NCBI GenBank assembly: GCA_028554755.1
Contig: JAPTOF010000025.1
Span: forward strand, 6,063,501-6,127,500
Reading direction: 5' to 3'
Length of the DNA: 64,000 nt
DNA from: Cordia subcordata
Taxonomy: Eukaryota; Streptophyta; Magnoliopsida; Boraginales; Cordiaceae
Part shown: piece by piece, positions 10,513 through 22,196 of the stretch
Position numbering within the stretch: the stretch's first letter is position 1
Layout: each line of letters opens with the position of its first letter
Made by a program: the position numbers and the translations under genes
The notes under the pieces: model-generated
What the model was told of the DNA's origin: nothing
Databases searched by the model: none
What the model saw: only the letters and a program-made list of their open reading frames with translations

Positions 10513-13500
10513 ATGAGAAGCTCATGCTTGTATGTGAATAACAACAACATTGCTGGAACCACAAACTTCTCTCGAAAACCAGTTGATGAAATCATCCTCC
10601 TCCAACGTCCCAGTTTTCCTTCTACTTGCTCATTTCCATCATCTTCATCATTCTTCTTCACCTCAACTTCCACCAATCCGCTTTCTTCTTCTTCTTCTTC
10701 TTCTTCATCGTTCACAGTGCATAGCTACAATGGTAGACATGAAGATGACGGACCTCTCACCACTTCTTTGGCTTATGATATTCTTGGTGTTGCCCCTCAT
10801 TGCTCTCTCTCTCAACTCAAAGCTGCCTTCCGTGCCAAAGTATGTACCTCCCATCCCGCCAATTAAACCTTCGAGCTTTTGGGTTCGTTTGGATTGGCTT
10901 TATTTGAAACAAGCATTTTTTTTTAACAAATTTTTGAGAAAAATATTTTTTTTTGATAAGTTAAAAATTTTATTTTTTTAAATTTTTTTTAAAAATCTTT
11001 TTAAAAGTCAAACCATATAATTAATGTAAAAATAATGTATTTCTTTCAAGGTAAAAGTATTCTTTCTTTAAAAAAAAAAAAAATCAATTTAAATAGACCC
11101 TTTATATGATTTTACATATAAAAGGGGTGCATAATTATGCTCAGTAACGATTTCTCACGTTGAAAATCTCACTTGGGGGTTTAGGGGTTTCTTAGCTTAC
11201 ACTGTCATTCTCTTCCTTTGGGGGTTCAGTGAGGGAATGACATGGGCTGAATTGAGGTGCAGCAAAATTATATGCTACGTAAAGGTGTGATATTTTAAGA
11301 CGTGATAAAATAACATGTTAAACAGTGGTAAAGAAAACAGTGATCATTGGGTCAGTGATGACATGCTAGTTCTGACGTGAGCATCGGTAGAATATAATGA
11401 TTTCTTCCTCAGAAATATTACTCTTCTGAGAGTAATTCTTTGAGTTTAAAAGATTTTCCCACCTAACGTGCTAGTCTTTTGGTTCGAGTCTCTTTTTGGA
11501 ATTTAAAGATGCTACAAATATTTCGCAAGATAAGAGTCCACTGCGCTCCCACAACCTATGATGAGGATACATCCTTATTTGCAACTGTCTCTTTGAAGGA
11601 TTCTTTGTTAGTTTAGCCTTTGATTTATTGTGATGGTGTTATTAAACACTATTTTCCTATTCCTATCCTTGTCACCAGAGTAAATTTCCTAATTCTGGGG
11701 TTATACTAGTTTTCTTGTTATTTTATTTGAAGTAGTTTTTCTTTTTTTATGTTTATCATCTAAATCTTTTTGCTTATGTTAAGGTTAAGCAGTTCCATCC
11801 TGATGTAAGAAAAGACGGGAAGAGTTCAGATAGAATGATTCGTCGTGTTATTGAAGCCTATGAGGTACTTTTATATATATGTTTTCTCGTTCGTAAATTT
11901 GATTGATTAAGTTGAATCAGAATGTATCATTTCTAGGTGCAAGCAACAGCTTAATGTGAATTCTCTCAGTTAGATATGCAACGGAAAAATAGAAAATCGA
12001 TAAAAATGAATATGTTTGAGCTGAGCTTATTTAGCTTTTTGCTCTGAGACTTTACTCTTTCAACTAATAATGGCAGAAAGGAGACATAGAAACTCCATTG
12101 GTTGAGCTCCCTTGTACTTGGCTATTTTTTCATTTTTCCCTTCCAATTGAGGCTGAAAGTCGTTACTTGTTCACCCTCAAGTAGCGCCATCCGCTATGTA
12201 GTTGCTTCGTTTCCATATATTTCGTGACACGAGTACAATAGGCAATTCTATGTTAATGTGTGCGATTTCGTTAGTGAATGTACAACCTAGAGAGGGGGAA
12301 GTAAGACTCTGCTTTCCTTTTAACTAATCTCACAAATTATAAAGATTCACTAAATTGCTTTGTTGCTTTAGTTAATCATGAGAAAGCTGTCTAAAATACA
12401 GGCTGCTATATTTTAATCATGCGATATCTGACTAGTTGTGTTCTGATAATTGGCAGATATTATCAAACTACAGCAAAACAGAAATTATAGAGAGGTAAAT
12501 TGGAAATTCAGTTTTTAATTTTTAAGCATTCTGCATATTGACAGTATTTTTGTCCCTTCTCGTGTTTCTGCCGATTTTGGGATTACGCTATGTGCTGAGT
12601 ATATCAAACTCATAAATTCTACGGAAATATCCACCCAAGATAAAGTTTTTGTTACATTTTGAGTAATTTCTATCACTCATCATTATGTGCTTCTTAGATA
12701 CAGGAAATTTGATGGTTGTCTTAGTCAAATTCTGCATTCCATACTCACTAATCTGTTGATGTCTTGATGATACTTTTGCAGGGAATGTCTGGATCCATTT
12801 GATGAACCAGAATGTGAAGCATTTGATCTCTTTGTTAATGGGGTTCTTTGCATCGGCAGAGGTACCAATTCTTCCATTTTTTCTGATTATTTGTGTCATT
12901 TTTATGTTGGTACATATTAAAAGCTAGCATCAGATTTTTCCTTTTAAGGCATAGACACCCATTTGGAAGTAATGCTTTCTGCTCTGGGTTGAAACTTCGG
13001 GAAAGCAACATGAGCTCTCTCTCCAACGATTTAACTTTTGGGATAACCAAGAGATTAGAGCAAAAGAGGTAGACAGATATATGATTATATATATATATAT
13101 ATATATATGTAGAGAGAGAGAGAGAGAGAGAGAGACCATTTATCTGAACTTCAATGTCAAAATGTGGCAGATGCTGCTGCAGGACCTTAACAGTGTGATA
13201 GTTTTGACAACTCACCGATCAAGTCATTTCTATAAAAAATTTTTGCAAACAGATGTTCTGGTAGCCCCTGCTATACTAGGTTCACGTGAAAATTCACTGA
13301 TAGATTTGAAATTCCATGTGTCCCCCTATTGTCCTATTGTCCTATTGAAGAAAGGTAAAATATTACTCTTGCGGTGTTCAAGTGATTGACGGTTGGGGTT
13401 GCCCCATCTGAAAAGGATTATGGGGTTTCTATTACTTTGACATGTTAAAAAGGCCTGCAAATTCTTTATTGAAATCAAATTAGGCGCTGCAAGTAAGAGT

Positions 13501-15191
13501 AATGTACTTGCAATCTCTTCCCATCTTATTCTACAAAGACATTCACTTCCCATAAACTAGGCACACTCTTCATAAGATCATTTGTCAGAAGATAGATACA
13601 TAATCTTCTGAACTACTTCAAATCATTTTAAGAATTCTAGTTGATGCACTTAGATTACTTGTTTATTTCATGATGGTCAGCCCCTGAGCTATGCATGCAA
13701 CAGTATAAGCAAGTATACGAAGATATATTTTCAGCCTCATCTGCATAATTACTATATTTGCTGCCATGTTTGTCAAATGTTGACCTCTGTTTGAGGGAAG
13801 AACGTTTGTATTATGAATCAGCAGATATTGAGTAGAGCACAGTAAGACATATTATGAGTGCATTAGACTGTGTTGTTTTAAATGAGAACTGATTACATAT
13901 TTTGGATTCAAGCATTTCTAGAATTTTGATCTGTCCGACATCAACCGATGTGCTGAACTGTGAGAACGCTTTAATTAATTTTCATTGTCCTGTAACATCA
14001 CTTCAGTGATGGGGATTTGTTTGCATTCTTTAGCTGTAAGATCCAACTATTGCTTCTAAAGTATGTTTTTCTAGAGGCATAAAACATTACGAACCTATGT
14101 ATCAATAAACAAGATCTTCACAGACGTGATCTTTTGACCAAATTCATTCTGAAGCAGTTTTGTTATAAGACCATCTGCGGTTTCCTGTTGTGAAAATGAT
14201 CTTGCTTTTGGGAGGATGTTTACTTTCAGATATAGCATAAAGTCAATTGAAAGATAAAAGGAAGTTCAAAGATTAGGAAAAATCCTTATCATGAGACCGA
14301 ATGTTTTGATTTCCTAAAGCTATCAACCTTTTCAGATTCCTTGTAAATTATCTATTCACAGTTCCTTATACCCGATTGTGTTTTTAAATGCAGGCTGCCC
14401 CTATTCATGCGTGAAGAGAGCACCTCATGCTTTTGCATTTTCTCCCTCAACGGGAATTGCACGTGCCACTTCTCAAGGTTATACTCATTTCCTGTATGAA
14501 ATTATTTAGTCTCACCAGAGATGTCTAGCTGAAGATAAGTTATTGGCTTTTGTGATTGACCACACAAATTAGATATATTGTAATGAAATAATCGTGATAC
14601 CAAGAATATAGTGGATGCTTCTGGAATAGGTTTATAATTTTATAATGTAATACCTGTTAGATCTAACCTTGACTCACGTAGGGCATGGTGATGATTATGA
14701 AGTTCAGCTTGCGGTTGGCCAGTGTCCAAGGAATTGTATTCATTATGTTACACCATCTCAGAGAGTGATTCTGAAAGAGCTTCTTGACAGGTATTTGCTA
14801 CTTCTAGAGCTGTTTCTCATAAATCAATTATCACTCGTGTAAAAGTGAAAAGAAGGAAACAAATTCTTGCTGAAACTAGTACTACTAGTGATCCATTATA
14901 TTTAGGCACCCGAAAAAGAGTAAGCTTCTACCAAAATTTTGAATAAATCTGTATGCAAGTAACTAGATCTATACTACTTTTTATGTCCGCCCGCTTTAAT
15001 AATCTCTGTCTATAGACCTTAATTCCAATGTATCGTGCGCATTTTGCAGCATCATCAATGCACCATATGATGCTTCAGCCGAGGCTGAGTTGCTATATTC
15101 ACTCATTACCAAAGCTGTATACGAGAACAATCGGTACCAGAAGCCCAAGAAGCAACCAAAGGTCTCAACTGAGAATGTGGATTGGTTTTGA
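10513..15191 (+). CDS. J-domain protein fused to a ferredoxin-like Fe-S domain (At3g05345/DJC82-like)
   Basis: Seven exons join in frame to 286 codons: 10513-10839, 11784-11864, 12457-12494, 12782-12861, 14394-14477, 14682-14790 and 15050-15191, all with GT-AG introns. The N-terminus is Ser-rich and basic, like a plastid transit peptide, and includes a run of about nine Ser encoded by a TCT microsatellite. A J domain follows (about residues 86-135) with the diagnostic HPD at 114-116 at the start of the coding for exon 2. A ferredoxin-like domain has Cys at 172, 177 and 181 and a later C-P-x-x-C at 218-222, suiting a [4Fe-4S] cluster. From family knowledge such J-ferredoxin proteins are chloroplast-located in plants and algae; a Hsp70-assisted Fe-S role is inferred. 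The stop follows a Lys-rich tail. Intron 1 holds a MITE. Confidence 0.9.
10881..11100. mobile_element. Tourist-like MITE in intron 1 of the DnaJ-ferredoxin gene
   Basis: It starts GGGTTCGTTTGGATTGGC and ends so that the inward reading is GGGTCTATTTAAATTGA. It is about 220 bp, flanked by TTT on both sides, and made of T- and A-rich runs. It begins 41 bp after the exon 1 donor. The left terminus shares CGTTTGGATTGGC with the autonomous PIF/Harbinger end at 3777. Confidence 0.7.
13086..13135. repeat. Compound (TA)n-(AG)n microsatellite in intron 4 of the DnaJ gene
   Basis: About twelve TA units are followed by GT and about twelve AG units. The Tyr/Ile- and Ser/Leu-repeat ORFs predicted across it on both strands are artefacts of the repeat. 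Confidence 0.9.
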
Positions 15192-15401
15192 TTTGCTGGC
15201 TATTTGTATTTGCAAAACTCAATGATTGCAGTGTCCCTTATGAAAAGGTCTGGAGGCAAACTAAGTGAGCTGCTGCTTATTGATTCATGCAAATATTACA
15301 ATGGTGAAACGAAAACTAGTCTCCTGATAGGTTTAAATATGAAGAAGCCATGATGGTGCGTTTCTCTGCTTAGTCTTCTATCAGCGAATCTATGCATGTT
15401 A

Positions 15402-16190
15402 GTTTACAAAGAAATTCTGGCTATTGTAATTGTAGAAATGATAAAAAAAAAGGTACCATTTTTCTGTTCTTTTTTCCAACTGATAAATGTTTACAAGGTG
15501 ATGTCATGGTCTGTCAAGTAATATTTTGAGCTTAATTAGAAAATTAGGGGAATCATATTGAACCAAGTTAATATTTGCTTTTAGATAATTATTTTTGATT
15601 CTGTAACACGAGTTTACTTTACAAAGAAATTCTAGCTATTGTAATTGTAGAAATGATAAAAAAAAAAGTACCATTTTTCTGTTCTTTTTTCCAACTGATA
15701 AATGTTTACAGGGTGATGCCACAGTCTATAAAGTAATATTTTGAGCTTAATTGGAAAATTAAGGGAATCGTATTGAACCAAGTTAATATTTGCTTTTAGA
15801 TAATTATTTTTGATTCTGTAACACGAGTTTACTTTACAAAGAAATTCTGGCTATTGTAATTGTAGAAATGATAAAAAAAAGATGCCATTTTTCTGTTCTT
15901 TTTTCCAACTGATAAATGTTTACAGGGTGATGCCACGGTTTGTAAAGTAATATTTTGAGCTTAATTAGAAAATGAGGGGAATCATATTGAACCAAGTTAA
16001 TATTTGCTTTTAGATAATTCTTTTTGATTCTATAATATGAGTTTACTTTACAAAGAAATTCTGGCTATTGTAATTGTAGTATTTTGAGCTTAATTGGAAA
16101 ATTAGGGGAATCATATTGAACCAAGTTAATATTTACTATTAGATAATTATTTTTGATTCTGTAACACGAGTTTACTAAACTCGAATATAT
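15402..16190. repeat. 215-bp tandem repeat, about 3.6 copies, just downstream of the DnaJ gene
   Basis: The segment ACAAAGAAATTCT recurs at 15406, 15621, 15836 and 16050, a spacing of 215, 215 and 214 bp. Each unit runs through TTGTAATTGTAGAAATGATAAA, a CCATTTTTCTGTTC block, TTTTGAGCTTAATT and TTTTTGATTCTGTAACACGAG. The last copy lacks about 100 bp in its middle. It starts about 210 bp after the stop codon, so it may overlap the 3' UTR or polyadenylation zone. Unit similarity by eye is above 90 percent, indicating fairly recent expansion. Confidence 0.88.
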
Positions 16191-16297
16191 GATCCACAGG
16201 ATATGCCCCAAAAAAAAAAGTTAGAGCGTATTTGAGAATGTTTTTCGTTTTTGGTTTCTAAATACAGTTTTTTAAATAGTTTTTCGTTTTTGGTTTT

Positions 16298-17354
16298 GGG
16301 AAAAATTCACGTTACTCTTCTGTTATATGCGAAAGTATCACATTACTCCCCGTATTCCAAAAACTTCAGATCGCCCCCTTGTGTTTTTCCAAAACTTATC
16401 ACGTTAACTCCCTCTGTCCATTTTTTTGTCAAATTTGAGCCACACGGGCTATAATTGCAACTGGTCTAATATTTTTAATCAGTTTGTCCTCTATTTGGAC
16501 GAAAATATCCTTGGCAACATCATCTTCATCTTCTTCTTCATCTTCATCTTCATCATCATCTTCATCTTCATCATCAACATCATCTTACCTCGGTTTGGAC
16601 GAAAATGTCCCTGGCAACATCATTTTCATCTTCCTCATCAACGTCATCTTCATCATCAACATTATCTTACTCTTAAATTGTGTACGTATGTATATATACA
16701 TCAGCTAATCCATTTTTTAAGTCACAATATTCTTCACTTTCACACCGATCAAAATTACAAGCAAATCACAATAATCTTCACTTTCACACCCATCAAAATT
16801 ATAATCTTACTCTTAATATGTGTACGTATGTATATATACATCAGCTAATCCAAACAAAGAATTACTTTCACCCATCATTACTTTTACACCCCTCAGTAAG
16901 TTAGCTTCACCATCTTCTTTCTTCTTAGCTTCATTATCTTTTTTTTTTTTTTTCTTTATTCACCACTGTGGTCGTTGCAGTAGGGGTGATGGGCAATGCT
17001 TTGTCATCGTCGCAGTAGGAGTGAGAGGTGACGATGCTCGTCATTTGTCAAGTTGCAATGGTTGTCGCACATCAATGATTCATTGTAGGGGGAGTGCATT
17101 TTTGGGAATTAGGGATTTTGGGAATTAGGGACTTTAGGTATTTTATTATAGAAGGTAAATAAATTTTTTATTACTTTATTTCAGGTGTAAAATGGTCATT
17201 TCAAACTTGTATTTAACGCTATCAACGTTTAACTAATGGTAAGGGATAGTGTGATTAATTCAGAAAAACACAAGAGGGCAATATGAAGTTTTGGGAACAT
17301 AAGGGGATAACATGATACTTTTGTATATCACAGGAGGTAACGTGAGTTTTTTCT
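16298..17354. mobile_element. Mutator-like MITE with long inverted repeats and a perfect 9-bp duplication
   Basis: About 120 bp at the left (GGGAAAAATTCACGTTACTC through CACATTACTCCCC, AAACTTCAGATCGCCCCC and TTGTGTTTTTCC) is repeated inverted at the right end. The 9 bp TTTGGTTTT directly flank it on both sides (16289-16297 and 17355-17363), the hallmark of Mutator-superfamily insertion. The interior carries CTT/CAT trinucleotide repeats and a duplicated block but no transposase. Open frames rich in Ser, Ile or Phe across the interior are repeat translations. Confidence 0.85.
16495..16855. repeat. Internal repeats of the MULE: (TCATCT)n-type runs and a duplicated 47-bp block
   Basis: TTTGGACGAAAAT-TCC-TGGCAACATCAT occurs twice, near 16495 and 16593, each followed by TCATCT/TCATCA runs. 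A block CTTACTCTTAAATTGTGTACG...CATCAGCTAATCCA occurs near 16669 and again near 16805, about 136 bp apart. Confidence 0.8.
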
Positions 17355-18376
17355 TTTGGTTTTTAGATACATTTTTTAAAATAAATTTAGAAAACTGTTT
17401 CTAGATATAAAAAATAAAAAAATGCATTTAGCAAATGTATTTTGAGCAAATGTGCTTTGAGAACAATTTTAAAAAACCAAAAGAGCAGAAATTGCATCTA
17501 GAAAATGTGTTCTAAAAACAATTTTTAAGAACATGAAAACAAGAAATATATTCGGATGAATATGTTTTAAATTTTTTTTTCTCAATTGAAGTAAACAAGA
17601 CATTTCTCACATAACTTAAATAATTCAAAACTTAAATTTGAGAAAAAGTTTATTGGTTTTAATTAAAGTTAAATCTAATTTCAGTAAAGAATATATGCGT
17701 CAACCTTATTTGCGTGTGACACTCATCAATTTTATTTTCAAGTTAATTAGATGAAATAACGACTATACTATTCAAGAAATTTCTTTTTTATTAGACATTA
17801 TAATGGATCCTGTATGTTGGCATTCGGTTTAGCAAAATACCGTATTTGAGTAGATACATAATCTATGAGATCAAATTTCTAACATAAATTAATGCAATCA
17901 TAGCAATGGGGGCATATGATTTTGGTTACATACACACGCATATATAGCAGAAGAATTGTGAACATGCACTAAATTCAAAAATTTCTATAATACCTTGAGG
18001 TTGATGGTGTTGTTGAAGGATAAGAACAAGTTGAGATTGATGGTATTATTGATGGATAAGAAGCAAAGAAAAAGGCTTGTGAAGGGAGAGAAAATGGTGG
18101 GTTTTTTGAAGATTGATAGGATTTTAATTTTTAGATGTGTTCCATAATTATATTGCGATATTGCTATTAATGAAAAAACTGTTCTCCTTGTTTTCTGACT
18201 GCAAAGAACAAAAATACTAAAAACATTTAAACGGTGTTTTTTTTTTTTGTTTTTTGAGCAACAATTTCTAGAATTGTTTTTTAAGAACAACACCACAAGT
18301 ACCTAACCAAATGAATTATTTTGTTTTTTATTATGAAAACCAACAAACTGTTTTAAAAAACACTTTCGAATAAGCC

Positions 18377-19766
18377 TTATTTTCTCATTTTGTTGGTTGG
18401 ATAATTAGTAAAGTGAAATTTCATTCGACAAGAATCTAATGTTTGTCCAGGAGACTAATTACAAGCAGAATGAATGATCTATTAGAGGATCTCCTCTCAT
18501 TGCAATTCCTTCCAAAGATGGTAAAGTGTTAGTAGAAAATGGCCTTGATGTGCTTTGACTTTCAAATATAAATTAAATGCAATTTTTAAGTCTAAGAGAT
18601 AAATTAAATGCAATTTTTAAGTCTAAGTTTTAACACTTAAGTACACGAGTAATTACAATGTAGTGTGTTAAGTGGGAGGCCGAATTCATTAGGAGGAAAT
18701 TTGAAAACTCGTGGAAAGGTGTGTATAAAGTGTTTAAGTGATTCTTGAGAAATTAATTGAGCAGCTGAACATGTAAAGTTAATTAAAATTAACATTTAAA
18801 TTAAAACTAAAATAATTAACAATAAAAAATCAAAATTGAGATATGAAAATTTTTTGGGTCTGGCTTAGAGATTGGATTGCTATGTGCAATTTAGATTTTA
18901 GGCTCAAACATAGTATTTTTTATTTTCATTTGAAATTAGATTACAAACCTAATTGATTGATTATACAAAATTAATTAATTAATAAATTAATCATAATTTA
19001 CAGATGCAACTCTATCCCCATACCCTTTATTTAGCCAGAGTATAGATTTCTTCTAAAATTTTAGGTTAGTTTACTAATTAATTATGTCAAAAAAATTATG
19101 GTGCAACTTATAGTTTTTGAAATCACATTCAAACAAATATTATGTAATTGAACATATGAAATATATCAAACATTAACTACAAGTACAATGAAATAATAGA
19201 CATAAAAATAATGAAGAACATCAATCATATAAATATTAAATAGCAAAATAGTTCATCCAAATTTAAGACCACAACAATAAAATTATCACATAGTAATATG
19301 ATGATGATTTTTATGTCTATGCGCAAGTGCATATGATCGCATTCAAGTAATATAGAAGTGAATTGGAGATCGTTTCAATAAGAACGTACTTCTAAATTTG
19401 CTAATTGTTGACCATTTTACTTTATCTAATTCAAACGAAATAATAAGAGTTGGTGAAAACAAGTAAATTACAAAAAATAAATAACTAAACAAATTGAACC
19501 TTCAACCAGTGAACTAAAGATCTTAGGATGACAATTTCCTTTAGCTAATAATATTATTATCTAGCCACTCTTAGAGTTGCCTAATTTAATCTCTAGTGCT
19601 AATTTGGAATTCTAATATTTCTATGTGTTCTTTCTAGATACAAATAGAACTTGTTGGGTGGCAAATGCTATAGTCTCTGAATTTGTTGGTTGGCAAATGC
19701 TCTAGTCTCTGCTCGTGCGGGGGAGGGAGATTAGTGAGGGGAGGGAGATTAGTGATTAATTATGGA
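18377..19766. other. AT-rich intergenic DNA with no recognised feature
   Basis: A 31-bp direct duplication lies near 18570-18630 (AAATTAAATGCAATTTTTAAG twice). No reading frame shows a known family and no element boundary was found. Confidence 0.6.
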
Positions 19767-19775
19767 GTAAAAAGC

Positions 19776-20353
19776 GAGTTAAATGCACTATCACCTTTTG
19801 TGGTTTATAGAAATAACACTGTTGCCTCCCCTTTCTCCCCGCATTTTTTAAAGCATCTAAAGCCTCCTTATACTTTACAAAATGTACTTGAGCACCTCAA
19901 CTGTTAACAATATTATTAATTTTAACAGAATTTAGGCAACACGCACTTTATATTTTATTTTTTTTGAAAGTGTAGATAGTTCTAACAAAATTTATACTTC
20001 TAAAAGAAATATTGTAGTAAATATAAATTAATTTTAGTCCTATATACTTGTTAAAAAAGTTTAAAATTCTTTAAAAAAATTTGTAATGTCAATAACAAGA
20101 AACTGTAAGTTATTTAAAGAGATCTGTAAGTTATGTACAAAAATCAATAAGTCCTTTACAAAAACTAAACTTCTAAAAGAAGTAAAATATAAAATGCGTG
20201 TTGTCCAAATTCTGTTAAAATTAACGATGTAGTTAACGGTTGATATGCTCATGCTACATTTTATAAAGTACAAGGGTTTTTAGATGTTTAAGAAAAAACA
20301 GAGGGCAGCGTCATTATTTTTGTAAATCATAGAGGGTATGTTGCATTTAACCC
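19776..20353. mobile_element. Mutator-like MITE with about 165-bp inverted repeats and 9-bp duplication
   Basis: The left arm (GAGTTAAATGCACTATCACC to AACAGAATTTAGGCAACACG) matches the inverted right arm (GGGTTAAATGCAACATACCC to AACAGAATTTGGACAACACG) over about 165 bp. The flanks GTAAAAAGC (19767-19775) and ATAAAAAGC (20354-20362) form a 9-bp duplication with one mismatch. No protein is encoded; the frames inside the arms are shadows. Confidence 0.85.
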
Positions 20354-20362
20354 ATAAAAAGC

Positions 20363-22196
20363 AAAGAAAAGTAGCAATAACGGACACCTAAGATTATAGT
20401 GGTTCGACGCATAACTTACACCTACTCCTTGATCCTTTCGATTAAGATTTCCAACCAACTCCACTAAATCAAATCCGTGCTTTTTAAAAGTTGGCTTAGT
20501 ATGAACTGACATACAAACCTTTATTCACCATGAATCAAGAAACTTAATTGTTTTTCTCAATTGTTTGATGTTTTCCCAAGCGACATAACCCACACCCAAC
20601 TTTTGAAGAATAATAACAAATATATGAAAGTGATGGATCGCAAGATTAACCTTAAAGCTGGAGAGAGAAAATAATGATATACTTTGATCCTAAGTGATGG
20701 CTCTTGTATTTGTTGTATATATATATGTTTTTTTAAAATGACTAAATTTCAATTTTAAATGTTTAAAAATAAATAAAATTGTACCAAAGTACAACCAGCT
20801 AGTTTTAAATAAAATTTTGTGTCACATCAGACGTGGTCGAGATCCCTACCACGGCAGCCGCCCAAAAACCTTTTCCATTAAAGAACATTGCAATTATCGT
20901 CTGGTTGAGCTTTGGCACAAGCGGTCACCCTCAGGGGTACTTCCGCTTACAACATAGTACACGACAAAAACATAGCATACTCAAACACGTGCACACACAA
21001 CAGTCCCTCGTGTATACGTATGTATGTATGTATGTATGTATGTATGTATGTATTGTATATATATATATAGACACACAAAAATGGCTCATTCCTCAATCTT
21101 TTGTGTTTTTATGACTTTTAAGCACTGCATGAAAAAGCACGGTTGACATAAATTTATTATTTTAACCTTACTCTTTCATCTTATTCCTAAACTACCTTCT
21201 AGCAAAAAACATACACAAGCATCACTTATTTTTTCAAGACACTTCGACCTTGTTTAGTTACAAAAAACTAATTTCTATTTTTTGTAAGAAAATTGAAGTT
21301 CTTCTTTTTTTTTTTTTAATAGAAAACTGAAAAAATAGTTAAAAATATATTTACCAATTGAAAATCGAAAATAGTTTTCTTTATTATAAAACTAAAAGAT
21401 GCACCGATTCCTTAATGGCTTTCAAATATTTTCTCTTTTATAAAACTAGAAAATATATTAAAAAATTTGGAGTCATTTTCCAAGTTTTAAAGAGTGCGAT
21501 TAAGTATTAGATGAAGTTAACAAAAAAAGTAAGAAAGCAAATAATAAGACAATAAGGAGAATCAAACTAGAATCGACTTAAATTCTAGAATTTTAAGTGT
21601 ATTTTCTAAATGAAGCATTGTTAGAAAACATTCCGAAACTATCAAAGGAAACTTAAGAAAACAATCCAAAGTTGTTCTCCACTACTCTCCTTTAGTTAGA
21701 AAATTTGGAAAAGTGTTTTTGCCTTGGGCAGCGGCTACCTTTAGAATGGTGGATTGTATGAGGTTTTTCTGTCAATCCTTATCAATTTTTCATTTTGAAA
21801 AATTTTTCATTGTACATATGATATATTGTTTTTTATTTTCTAATAAAAATTTTTCTAAAAAACAACCCTAATTTTCTATAAGTAAGCGTGACATTCAATT
21901 TCTAGGCTTTCGTATTTCACGATTCATCAGAATATCAATAGTAAGGAAACAAGATTTTCCTTTTTCATATGACTGCTAGCTGTTATGCTGACTTGGTTTA
22001 AAAAAATATGAATTTAAATTAATTTTTTTAAAGTTACATTACATTTGTATTTAATAATCTATATGCTTATATTTATATACCTCATCGACTAAATTATAAT
22101 ATTTTAATAATGTATTGAAAAAAAAATTGAATAATTATCCCTATATTGAAAAAAAAATTGTATATATATACGTAGTAAATGAAAAGGAGATGCATG
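20363..22196. other. Intergenic region between the MULE MITE and the GUX gene
   Basis: It contains a (TATG)n microsatellite at about 21017-21052. Around 21250-21870 lie AT-rich stretches whose ends (TTGTTTAGTTACAAAAAACT and, inverted, GGGTTGTTTTTTAGAAAAAT) may be remnants of another foldback element, but this is weak. No gene is supported. Confidence 0.5.

Larger units (their letters stand above)
16224..18376. mobile_element. Probable TTA-flanked DNA element, split by a nested MULE
   Basis: The left end (GAGCGTATTTGAGAATGTTTTT) and the right end read inward (GGCTTATTCGAAAGTGTTTTT) are similar, and each is flanked by TTA. The 1.06-kb element at 16298-17354 sits inside, leaving about 1.1 kb of its own DNA, AT-rich and without genes. 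The termini match only loosely, so this outer element is less secure than the inner one. Confidence 0.5.

Noticed and set aside
10280..10981. Overlapping frames on both strands around the DnaJ exon 1, including an acidic Glu-run frame
   Set aside because: Shadows of the coding TCT repeat and of AT-rich MITE DNA.
16426..16904. Overlapping Ser-, Ile/Phe- and His-rich frames
   Set aside because: They cover TCATCT repeats in three frames within a MULE; no start context or conservation.
21017..21070. TATG repeat frame
   Set aside because: Microsatellite, not a coding sequence.
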